NCBI RefSeq assembly: GCF_051401765.1
Contig: NW_027480480.1
Location: 2,728,001-2,792,000 of the forward strand
Source of the DNA: Calliopsis andreniformis
Lineage: Eukaryota > Arthropoda > Insecta > Hymenoptera > Andrenidae
Direction of reading: 5' to 3'
DNA length: 64,000 nt
The translations under genes were made by a program, and so were the position numbers. Of this stretch, positions 1-11,500 are shown in pieces (the stretch's first letter is position 1; every line of letters begins with the position of its first letter). Below the pieces are notes generated by a model. That model made no database searches. It was not told the origin of the DNA and saw nothing but the letters and a program-made list of their open reading frames with translations.

Positions 1-3000
1 GAAGATTGAGGATCGAGGATTGAGGATTGAGGATTGAGTATTGAAGATTGAGGATTGGGGACTGAGTGTTGAGTGTTGAATGATGAGAATTGATGTTTGT
101 GAATAAAGATTTGAAAATTGCAGATTGAGTATTGAGTATTGAAAACTGTGAATTGATGATATTCTATTGAGGATTGATAATTGACAACTGATTGTTGAGG
201 ACTGAGGTCTGAAGATTGAGGATTCGGGATTGAGGATACAGGTTTGAGGTTCGAGGACTGAGGATTGAGGGTTGAGGATTGAGGTTTGAGGATTGAGGAT
301 TGAGGATTGAGGATTGAAGATTGAGTATTGGGTATTGCGGATTGAACATTGAGGATTGACGATTGAGGATTGAGGATTGAGGACTGAGGATTGAGGATTG
401 ATGATTGAGGATTGAGGATTGAGAATTGAGGATTGAGGATTGAGGATTGAGGATTGAGATCTGATTGTTGAGGACTGAGGTCTGAAGACTGAGGATTCAG
501 GTTTGAGGATTCAGGATTGAGGTTTGAGGACTGAGGATTGAGGATTGAGGATTGAGGATTGAGGATTGAGGATTGAGGATTGAGGATTGAGGATTGAAGA
601 TTGAGGTTTGGGTATTGAGGATTGATCATTGAGGATTGTGGATTGAGTATTGAGGACTGAGGATTGAGGATTGAAGATTGAATATTGATGATTGAAGATT
701 GAGGATAGAGGATTGAGGGTTGTGGATTGAGGACGAGGACTGAGGGTTCAGTATTGATGTTTGAGGTCTGAGGATTGAGGATTGAGGATTGAGAATTGAG
801 GACTGAGGATTGAGGATTGAAGATAGAGGATTGGGTGTTGAGGATTGAAGAATGTGGATTGAGGATTGAGGATTGAGGATTGAGGATTGAAGATTGAGTA
901 TTGAGGACTGAAGGTTGAGGATTGAGGATTGAGGATTGAGGATTGAGGGTTGAGGATTGAAGATTGAGGATTGGGTATTGCGGATTGAACATTGAGGATT
1001 GAAGATTGAGGGTTGGGTGTTGAGGATTGAAGAATGAGGATTGAGGATTGAGGATTGAGGATTGAGGATTGAAGATTCAGTATTGAGGGATGAAGATTGA
1101 GGATTATGGATTGAGGATTGAGGATTGAAGATTGAGTATAGAGGATTGAAGATTGTGGATTGAGGACGGAGTATTGAGGATTGAGGATTGAGTATTGAGG
1201 ATTGAGGATGGAAGACTGAGGATTGGGTATTGAGGATTGAACGTTGAGGGTTGAGGGTTGAGGATTGAGGATTGAGGATTGAAGATTGAAGATTGAATAT
1301 TAATGATTGAAGATTGAGGATCGAGGATTGAGGGTTGTGGATTGAGGACGAGGACTGAGGGTTCAGTATTGGTGTTTGAAGTCTGAGGATTCAGGATTGA
1401 GGATTGAGAATTGAGGACTGAGGATTGAGGATTGAAGATTGAGGATTCGGTATTGAGGATTGAAGAATGAGGATTGAGGAGTGAGGACTGAGGATTGAGT
1501 CTTGCAGATTGAGTATTGAGGATTGAATATTGAGGATTGAGGATTGAGGATTGAGGATTGAGGATTGAGGATTGAGGATTGAGGATTGAGGATTGAAGAT
1601 TGAGTATTGAGGATTGAAGATTGAGGATTGAGGATTGAGGATTGAGGATTGAGGATTGAAGATTGAGGATTCGGGATTGAGGATTGACGATTGAGTATTG
1701 AGCATTGACGATTGAGAATTGAGGATTGTGGTTTGAGTATTGAGGATTGAGGATTGATAATTGAAGATTGAATATTGATTATTGAAGATTGAGGATCGAG
1801 GATTGAGGGTTGTGGATTGAGGACGAGGACTGAGGGTTGAGTATTGATGTTTGAGGTCTGAGGATTGAGGATTGAGGATTGAGAATTGAGGACTGAAGAT
1901 TGAGGATTGTAGATTGAGGATTGGGTGTTGAGGATTGAAGAATGTGGATTGAGGATTGATTATTGAGGATTGAGGATTGAAGATTGAGTATTGAGGATTG
2001 AAGATTGAAGACTGAGGATTGAGGATTGAGGATTGAGGGTTGAGGGCTGAAGATTGAGGATTGGGTATTGCGGATTGAACGTAGAGGATTGATGGTTGAG
2101 GATTGGGTGTTGAGGATAGGTGATTGAGGATTGAGGATTGAGGATTGAGGATTGAGGATTGAGCATTGAAGATACAGTATTGAGGATTGAAGATTGAGGA
2201 TTGAGGATTGAGGATTGAGGATTGAAGATTGAGTATTGAGGATTGAAGCCTGAGGATTGAGGACTGAGTATTGAGGATTGAGGATTGAGGATTGAGGATT
2301 GAGGATTGAAGACTGAAGATTGGGTATTGAGGATTGAACATTGAGGAATGAGGATTGAAGATTGAGTATTGAGGATTGAATGTTGACGATTGAGGATTGA
2401 GAATTGAGGATTGAGGATTGAGGAATGAGCATTGAAGATTGAGTATTGAGCATTGACCGTTGAGGATTGTGGATTGAGGACTGAGGATTGAGGATTGAAT
2501 ATTGAGGATTGGGGACTGAGTGTTCAGGGTTGAGGATTGGGTATTGCGGATTGATCATTGAGGATTGGAGATTGAGGATAGAAGATTCAGTATTGAGGAT
2601 TGAAGATTGAGGATTGAGGATTGAGGATTGAAGATTGAGTATTGAGGATTGAAGATTGAGGATTGAGGACTGAGAATTGAGGATTGAGGATTGAGGATTG
2701 GGGATTGAGGATTGAAGACTGAGGATTGGGTATTGAGGATTGAACATTGAGTGTTGAGTGTTGAGGATTGAGGATTGAGGATTGAGGATTGAAGATTGAA
2801 TATTAATGATTGAAGATTGAGGATTGAGGATTGAGGGTTGCGGATTGAGGACGAGGACTGAGGGTTGAGTATTGGTGTTTGAAGTCTGAGGATTGAGGAT
2901 TGTGGATTGAGAATTGAGGATTGTGGATTGAGGATTGAAGATTGAGGATTCGGTATTGAGGATTGAAGAATGAGAATTGAGGAGTGAGGACTGAGGACTG

Positions 3001-3710
3001 AGGATTGCAGTTTGAGTATTGAGGATTGAAGATTGAGGATTGAGGATTGAGGATTGAGGATTGAGGATTGAGGATTGATGATTGAAGATTGAGTATTGAG
3101 GATTGAAGATTGAGGGTTGAGGGTTGAGGATTGAGGATTGAGGATTGAAGATTGAGGATTGAAGATTGAATATTGATTATTGAAGATTGAGGATCGAGGA
3201 TTGAGGGTTGTGGATTGAGGACGAGGACTGAGGGTTGAGTATTGATGTTTGAGGTCTGAGGATTGAGGATTGAGGATTTAGAATTGAGGACTGAAGATTG
3301 ACGATTGTAGTTTGAGGATTGGGTGTTGAGGATTGAAGAATGTGGATTGAGGATTGATTATTGAGGACTGAGGATTGAAGATTGAGTATTGAGGATTGAA
3401 GATTGAAGACTGAGGATTGAGGATTGAGGATTGAGGGTTGAGGGTTGAAGATTGAGGATTGGGTATTGCGGATTGAACATAGAGGATTGATGGTTGAGGA
3501 TTGGGTGTTGAGGATAGGTGATTGAGGATTGAGGATTGAGGATTGAGGATTGAGGATTGAGCATTGAAGATTCAGTATTGAGGATTGAAGATTGAGGATT
3601 GAGGATTGAGGATTGAGGATTGAAGATTGAGTATTGAGGATTGAAGCCTGAGGATTGAGGACTGAGTATTGAGGATTGAGGATTGAGGATTGAGGATTGA
3701 GGATTGAAGA
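1..3710 (+). repeat. Higher-order segment A-long, copy 1
   Basis: This segment matches 55,041-58,750 base for base at a constant offset of 55,040, with only a handful of substitutions by eye (for example G at 220 against A at 55,260, and G at 3,123 against A at 58,163). The match is already running at base 1, so the segment begins upstream. It ends near 3,710, where the other copy switches to different sequence. It holds one landmark module (GATATTCT at 158) and two copies of an ATTAATGATTGA marker (1,299 and 2,802). No gene is present. The - strand frames of up to 322 residues are heptamer translations. Confidence 0.93.
80..212 (+). repeat. Landmark module, type 1 (representative copy)
   Basis: Nineteen consecutive heptamers keep exact 7-bp phase but differ strongly from GGATTGA; key units are TGTTTGT, AAACTGT, TGATATT, CTATTGA, CAACTGA and TTGTTGA. 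The same block recurs through the window. I located about 64 copies by the core GATATTCTATTG and close variants, several with GATACTCTATTG. Flanking heptamers such as GTGTTGA before and GGTCTGA or GGGCTGA after travel with it. Because phase is preserved, the module looks like old mutated satellite spread as part of larger units, not an inserted foreign element. It could instead be a conserved protein-binding site within the satellite; the sequence alone does not decide. Confidence 0.9.
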
Positions 3711-5110
3711 CTGAAGATTGGGTATTGAGGATTGAACATTGAGGAATGAGGATTGAAGATTGAGTATTGAGGATTGAATGTTGACGATTGAGGATTGAGG
3801 ATTGAGGATTGACGATTGAGGATGGAGGATTGAAGATTGAGTATTGAGGATTGAAGATTGAGGATCGAGGATTGAGGATTGAGGATTGAGTATTGAAGAT
3901 TGAGGATTGGGGACTGAGTGTTGAGTGTTAAATGATGAGAATTGATGTTTGTGAATAAAGATTTGAAAATTGCAGATTGAGTATTGAGTATTGAAAACTG
4001 TGAATTGATGATATTCTATTGAGGATTGATAATTGACAACTGATTGTTGAGGACTGAGGTCTGAAGATTGAGGATTGGGGATTGAGGATACAGGTTTGAG
4101 GTTCGAGGACTGAGGATTGAGGGTTGAGGATTGAGGTTTGAGGATTGAGGATTGAGGATTGAGGATTGAAGATTGAGTATTGGGTATTGCGGATTGAACA
4201 TTGAGGATTGACGATTGAGGATTGAGGATTGAGGACTGAGGATTGAGGATTGATGATTGAAGATTGAGGATTGAGAATTGAGGATTGAGGATTGAGGATT
4301 GAAGATTGAGGCCTTGGCATTGAGGATTGAGGAATGAGGATTGAGGATTGAGGATTGAAGATTGAGGATTGCTGATTGAGTATCGAGGATGGAAGATTGA
4401 GGGTTGAGGATTGAGGATTGAGGATTGAGCATTGAGGATTGAGGATTGAGGATTGAGAATTGAGGACTGAGGATTGAGGATTGAAGATAGAGGATTAGGT
4501 GTTGAGGATTGAAGAATGTGGATTGAGGATTGAGGATTGAGGATTGAGGATTGAAGACTGAGTATTGAGGATTGAAGATTGAGGATTGCGTATCGAGGAT
4601 TGAGGATTGCGGACTGAGGATTGAGGATTGCAGATTGAGTATTGAGGATTGAAGATTGAGGATTGAGGATTGAGGATTGAGGTTTGAGGATTGAAGATTG
4701 AGGATTGGGGATTGAGGATTGACGATTGAGTATTGAGTATTGAGGATTGAGAATTGAGGATCGAGGATTGAGGGTTGAAGATTGAGGATTGAGGATTGAG
4801 GTTTGAGGATTGATGATTGAGGATTGAGGATTGAGAATTGAGGATTGAGGATTGAGGATTGAAGATTGAGGCCTTGGCATTGAGGATTGAAGAATGAGGA
4901 TTGAGGATTGAGGATTGAAGATTGAGGATTGCTGATTGAGTATCGAGGATTGAAGATTGAGGGTTGAGGATTGAGGATTGAGGATTGAGCATTGAGGATT
5001 GAGGATTGAGGATTGAGGATTGTAGATTGAGTATTGAGGAATGAAGATTGAGGATTGAGGATTGAGGATTGAGGATTGAGGATTGAAGATTGAGGATTGG
5101 GTATTGAGGA
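3711..5110 (+). repeat. Family A segment with 560-bp partial duplication
   Basis: The segment carries a landmark core at 4,010 whose flanks resemble those at 158 and 9,832. The stretch around 4,255-4,440 returns around 4,815-5,000 at an offset of 560 bp, exactly 80 heptamers. Both copies contain a GGCCTTGGCATTGA variant (4,310 and 4,870) followed by a GCTGATTGAGTATCGAGG marker. Downstream of about 4,440 and 5,000 the two copies diverge. No gene is seen. Confidence 0.85.
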
Positions 5111-7545
5111 TTGACGATTGAGGATTGAGTATTGAGGACTGAGAATTGAGGATTGAGGATTGAAGATTGAGGATTGAGGATTGAAGATTGAGTATCGATG
5201 ATTGAATATTGAGGATTGAGGATTGAGTGTGGATGATTGAGGATGAGGGCTGACGATTGAAGATTGAGGTTTGAGGATTGAGGATTGTGGACTGAGGACT
5301 GAGGATTGAGGATTGAGGATTTAGTATTGAGGATTGAAGATTGAGTATTGAGGATTGAAAATTGAGGATTGAGGATTGAGGATTGAAGATTGAAGATTGA
5401 GGTTTGGGGACTGAGTGTTGAGGGTTGAGTGATGAGAATTGATGATTGTGGATAGAGATTTGAAGATTTCAGGTTGAGTATTGAGTATTGAAACCTGTGA
5501 ATTGAGGATATTCTATTGAGGATTGAGGATTGACAACTGATTGTTGAGGACTGAGGTCTGAAGACTGAGGATTCAGGTTTGAGGATTCAGGATTGAGGTT
5601 TGAGGACTGAGGATTGAGGATTGAGGATTGAGGATTGAGGATTGAAGATTGAGTATTCAGGATTGGAGATTGGCGATTGAGGATTGAAGACCGAGAATTG
5701 AGGATTGAGGATTGAAGATTGAGTATTGAGGATTGAAGATTGAGGATTGAGGATTGAGGATTGAGGATTGAGGATTGAAGATTGAGGATTGGGGAGTGAG
5801 TGTTGAGGGTTTAGTGATGAGAATTGATGATTGTGGATAGAGATTTGAAGATTTCAGGTTGAGTATTGAGTATTGAAACCTGTGAATTGAGGATACTCTA
5901 TTGAGGATTGAGGATTGACAACTGATTGTTGAGGACTGAGGTCTGAAGACTGAGGATTCAGGTTTGAGGATTCAGGATTGAGGTTTGAGGACTGAGGATT
6001 GAGGATTGAGGATTGAGGATTGAGGATTGAGGATTGAGGATTGAGGATTGAAGATTGAGGTTTGGGTATTGAGGATTGATCATTGAGGATTGTGGATTGA
6101 GTATTGAGGACTGAGGATTGAGGATTGAAGATTGAATATTGATGATTGAAGATTGACGATAGAGGATTGAGGGTTGTGGATTGAGGACGAGGACTGAGGG
6201 TTCAGTAATGATGTTTGAGGTCTGAGGATTGAGGATTGAGGATTGAGAATTGAGGACTGAGGATTGAGGATTGAAGATAGAGGATTGGGTGTTGAGGATT
6301 GAAGAATGTGGATTGAGGATTGAGGATTGACGATTGAGGATTGAGTATTGAGGACTGAGAATTGAGGATTGAGGATTGAAGATTGAGGATTGAGGATTGA
6401 AGATTGAGTATTGATGATTGAAGATTGAGGATTGAGGATTGAGTGTGGATGATTGAGGACGAGGGCTGACGATTGAGGATTGAGGTTTGAGGATTGAGGA
6501 TTGTGGATTGAGGACTGAGGATTGAGGATTGAGGATTTAGTATTGAGGATTGAAGATTGAGAATTGAGGATTGAAAATTGTGGATTGAGGATTGAGGATT
6601 GAAGATTGTAGATTGAGGTTTGGGGACTGAGTGTTGAGGGTTGAGTGATGAGAATTGATGATTGTGGATAGAGATTTGAAGATTTCAGGTTGAGTATTGA
6701 GTATTGAAACCTGTGAATTGAGGATATTCTATTGAGGATTGAGGATTGACAACTGATTGTTGAGGACTGAGGTCTGAAGACTGAGGATTCAGGTTTGAGG
6801 ATTCAGGATTGAGGTTTGAGGACTGAGGATTGAGGATTGAGGATTGAGGATTGAGGATTGAGGATTGAGTATTCAGGATTGGAGATTGGCGATTGAGGAT
6901 TGAAGACCGAGGATTGAGGATTGAGGATTGAAGATTGAGTATTGAGGATTGAAGGTTGAGGATTGAGGATTGAGGATTGAGGATTGAGGATTGAAGATTG
7001 AGGATTGGGGACTGAGTGTTGAGGGTTTAGTGATGAGAATTGATGATTGTGGATAGAGATTTGAAGATTTCAGGTTGAGTATTGAGTATTGAAACCTGTG
7101 AATTGAGGATACTCTATTGAGGATTGAGGATTGACAACTGATTGTTGAGGACTGAGGTCTGAAGACTGAGGGTTCAGGTTTGAGGATTCAGGATTGAGGT
7201 TTGAGGACTGAGGATTGAGGATTGAGGATTGAGGATTGAGGATTGAGGATTGAGGATTGAGGATTGAAGATTGAGGTTTGGGTATTGAGGATTGATCATT
7301 GAGGATTGTGGATTGAGTATTGAGGACTGAGGATTGAGGATTGAAGATTGAATATTGATGATTGAAGATTGAGAATAGAGGATTGAGGGTTGTGGATTGA
7401 GGACGAGGACTGAGGGTTCAGTATTGATGTTTGAGGTCTGAGGATTGAGGATTGAGGATTGAGAATTGAGGACTGAGGATTGAGGATTGAAGATAGAGGA
7501 TTAGGTGTTGAGGATTGAAGAATGTGGATTGAGGATTGAGGATTG
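5111..7545 (+). repeat. 1,216-bp higher-order unit, two tandem copies
   Basis: Copy 1 (about 5,111-6,326) and copy 2 (about 6,327-7,545) align at a constant offset of 1,216 bp. Each contains two landmark cores 385 bp apart: 5,507 and 5,892, then 6,723 and 7,108. The second of each pair carries the GATACTCT variant. 385 is 55 heptamers, so the pair is itself an internal duplication. 1,216 is not a multiple of 7 because 6-mer units such as GGATGA sit inside. The marker GTGTGGATGATTGAGGA opens each copy. No gene is seen. Confidence 0.88.
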
Positions 7546-8592
7546 AGGATTGAGGATTGAAGACTGAGTATTGAGGATTGAAGATTGAGGATTGCGTATC
7601 GAGTATTGTGGATTGCGGACTGAGGATTGAGGATTGCAGATTGAGTATTGTGGATTGAAGATTGAGGATTGAGGATTGAGGATTGAGGTTTGAGGATTGA
7701 AGATTGAGGATTGGGGATTGAGGATTGACCATTGAGTATTGAGTATTGAGGATTGAGAATTGAGGATTGAGGATTGAAGATTGAGGATTGGGTTTTGAGG
7801 ATTGAACATTGAGGATTGAGGATTGAGGATTGAGGTTTGAGGATTGAAGATTGAGTATTGAGGATTGAGGATTGAGCATTGAGGATTGAGGATGAGGGCT
7901 GAGGGTTGAGGGTAGGGGTTTGAGGACTGAGGACTGAGGATTCAGGATTGAGAACTGAGGACTGAGGATTGAGGATTGAAGATTGAGGATTGAGGATTGA
8001 GGATGAGGGCTGAGGGTTGAGGATTGAGGTTTGTGGACTGAGGAATGAGGATTGAGGATTGAGAGTTGAGGATTGAGGATTGAGGATTGAAGATTGAGGA
8101 TTGGGTGTTGAGGATTGAAGAATGAGGATTGAGGAATGAGGATTGAGGATTGAAGATTGAGAATTGGGTATTGCGGATTGAACATTGAGGATTGAGGATT
8201 GAGAATTGAGGATTGAGGACTGAGGATTGAGGATTGATGATTGAGGATTGAGGATTGAGAATTGAGGATTGAGGATTGAGGATTGAGGATTGAGGATTTA
8301 GTATTGAGGATTGAAGATTGAGTATTGAGGATTGAGGATTGAGGATTGAGAATTGAGGACTGAGGATTGAGGATTGAAGATTGAGGATTCGGTATTGAGG
8401 ATTGAAGAATGAGGATTGAGGAGTGAGGACTGAGGATTGAGGATTGCAGATTGAGTATTGCGGATTGAATATTGAGGATTGAGGATTGAGGATTGAGGAC
8501 TGAGGATTGAGGATTGAGGATTGAGGATTGAAGATTGAGTATTGAGGATTGAAGATTGAGGATTGACGATTGAGTATTGAGCATTGACGATT
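7546..8592 (+). repeat. Family A connector segment
   Basis: Bases 7,390-8,151, overlapping the preceding 1,216-bp unit, match 49,165-49,926 at offset 41,775. The remainder up to 8,592 is ordinary heptamer satellite with AGATTGA and GTATTGA variants and no landmark module. It contains recurring GGATGAGGGCTGAGGGTTGA motifs, where a 6-mer breaks the 7-bp phase. No gene is seen. Confidence 0.8.
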
Positions 8593-11500
8593 GAGAATTG
8601 AGGATTGTGGATTGAGTATTGAGGATTGAGGATTGAGGATTGAAGATTGAATATTGATTATTGAAGATTGAGGATCGAGGATTGAGGGTTGTGGATTGAG
8701 GACGAGGACTGAGGGTTGAGTATTGATGTTTGAGGTCTGAGGATTGAGGATTTAGGATTGAGAATTGAGGACTCAAGATTGAGGATTGAAGATTGAGGAT
8801 TGGGTGTTGAGGATTGAAGAATGTGGATTGAGGATTGATTATTGAGGATTGAGGATTGAAGATTGAGTATTGAGGATTGAAGATTGAAGACTGAGGATTG
8901 AGGATTGAGGATTGAGGGTTGAGGGTTGAAGATTGAGGATTGCCTATTGCGGATTGAACATAGAGGATTGAAGGTTGAGGATTGGGTGTTGAGGATAGGT
9001 GATTGAGGATTGAGGATTGAGGATTGAGGATTGAGGATTGAGCATTGAAGATTCAGTATTGAGGATTGAAGATTGAGGATTGAGGATTGAGGATTGAGGA
9101 TTGAAGATTGAGTATTGAGGATTGAAGCCTGAGGATTGAGGACTGAGTATTGAGGATTGAGGATTGAGGATTGAGGATTGAGGATTGAAGACTGAAGATT
9201 GGGTATTGAGGATTGAACATTGAGGATTGAGGATTGAGGATTGAGGTTTGAGGATTGAAGATTGAGTATTGAGGATTGAGGATTGAGGATTGAGGATTGA
9301 GTATGAGGGCTGAGGGTTGAGGGTAGGGGTTTGAGGACTGAGGACTGAGGATTGAGGATTGAGAACTGAGGACTGAGGATTGAGGATTGAAGATTGAGGA
9401 TTGAGGATTGAGGATGAGGACTGAGGGTTGAGGATTGAGGTTTGTGGACTGAGGAATGAGGATTGAGGATTGAGAGTTGAGGATTGAGGATTGAGGATTG
9501 AAGACTGAGGATTGGGTGTTGAGGATTGAAGAATGAGGATTGAGGAATGAGGATTGAGGATTGAGGATTTAGGATTCAAGTTTGAGTATTGAGGATTGAA
9601 GCCTGGCGATTGAAGATTGAGGATTAAGGATTGACGATTGAGGATGGAGGATTGAAGATTGAGTATTGAGGATTGAAGATTGAGGATCGAGGATTGAGGA
9701 TTGAGGATTGAGTATTGAAGATTGAGGATTGGGGACTGAGTGTTGAGTGTTGAATGATGAGAATTGATGTTTGTGAATAAAGATTTGAAAATTGCAGATT
9801 GAGTATTGAGTATTGAAAACTGTGAATTGATGATATTCTATTGAGGATTGATAATTGACAACTGATTGTTGAGGACTGAGGTCTGAAGATTGAGGATTCG
9901 GGATTGAGGATACAGGTTTGAGGTTCGAGGACTGAGGATTGAGGGTTGAGGATTGAGGTTTGAGGATTGAGGATTGAGGATTGAGGATTGAAGATTGAGT
10001 ATTGGGTATTGCGGATTGAACATTGAGGATTGACGATTGAGGATTGAGGATTGAGGACTCAGCATTGAGGATTGATGATTGAGGATTGAGGATTGAGAAT
10101 TGAGGATTGAGGATTGAAGATTGAGGCCTTGGCATTGAGGATTGAAGATTGAGGCCTTGGCATTGAGGATTGAAGAATGAGGATTGAGGATTGAGGATTG
10201 AAGATTGAGGATTGCTGATTGAGTATCGAGGATTGAAGATTGAGGGTTGAGGATTGAGGATTGAGGATTGAGGATTGAGAATTGAGGACTGAGGATTGAG
10301 GATTGAAGATAGAGGATTAGGTGTTGACGATTGAAGAATGTGGATTGAGGATTGAGGATTGAGGATTGAGGATTGAAGACTGAGTATTGAGGATTGAATA
10401 TTGAGGATTGCGTATCGAGGATTGAGGATTGCGGACTGAGGATTGAGGATTGCAGATTGAGTATTGAGGATTGAAGATTGAGGATTGAGGATTGAGGATT
10501 GAGGTTTGAGGATTGAAGATTGAGGATTGGGGATTGAGGATTGACGGTTGAGTATTGAGTATTGAGGATTGAGAATTGAGGATTGAGGATTGAGGATTGA
10601 AGATTGAGGATTGGGTATTGAGGATTGAACATTGAGGATTGAGGATTGAGGATTGAGGTTTGAGGATTGAAGATTGAGTATTGAGGATTGAGGATTGAGG
10701 ATTGAGGATTGAGTATGAGGGCTGAGGGTTGAGGGTAGGGGTTTGAGGACTGAGGACTGAGGATTGAGGATTGAGAACTGAGGACTGAGGATTGAGGATT
10801 GAAGATTGAGGATTGAGGATTGAGGATGAGGGCTGAGGGTTGAGGATTGAGGTTTGTGGACTGAGGAATGAGGATTGAGGATTGAGAGTTGAGGATTGAG
10901 GATTGAGGATTGAAGACTGAGGATTGGGTGTTGAGGATTGAAGAATGAGGATTTAGGAATGAGGATTGAGGATTGAGGATTTAGGATTCAAGATTGAGTA
11001 TTGAGGATTGAAGCCTGGCGATTGAGGATTGAGGATTGAGGATTGACGATTGAGGATGGAGGATTGAAGATTGAGTATTGAGGATTGAAGATTGAGGATC
11101 GAGGATTGAGGATTGAGGATTGAGTATTGAAAATTGAGGATTGGGGACTGAGTGTTGAGTGTTGAATGATGAGAATTGATGTTTGTGAATAAAGATTTGA
11201 AAATTGCAGATTGAGTATTGAGTATTGAAAACTGTGAATTGATGATATTCTATTGAGGATTGATAATTGACAACTGATTGTTGAGGACTGAGGTCTGAAG
11301 ATTGAGGATTCGGGATTGAGGATACAGGTTTGAGGTTCGAGGACTGAGGATTGAGGATTGAGGATTGAAGATTGAGGATTGGGTATTGAGGATTGAACAT
11401 TGAGGATTGAGGATTGAGGATTGAGGTTTGAGGATTGAAGATTGAGTATTGAGGATTGAGGATTGAGGATTGAAGATTGAGGCCTTGGCATTGAGGATTG

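Noticed and set aside
150..170. TATTCT in the landmark as a promoter -10 element
   Set aside because: TTGA-like sequence occurs every 7 bases, so any -35/-10 pairing is trivial, and no gene or transcript start follows any copy.
80..212. Landmark module as an inserted mobile element or CRISPR-like repeat
   Set aside because: It keeps exact 7-bp phase with both flanks, has no terminal inverted repeats or target duplication, and its spacing varies from about 270 bp to kilobases with satellite, not unique spacers, in between.
3177..4880. Long - strand open frame (567 codons) of SILNPQS-type repeats, and many similar frames across the window (up to 473 codons elsewhere)
   Set aside because: The reverse complement of the heptamer has no stop in any frame, and overlapping frames in other registers are equally open. 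Start codons are just CAT variants on the + strand. I see no ribosome binding site, signal peptide or domain, and large copies share indels that shift the frame freely. I treat these as satellite translations, not genes.
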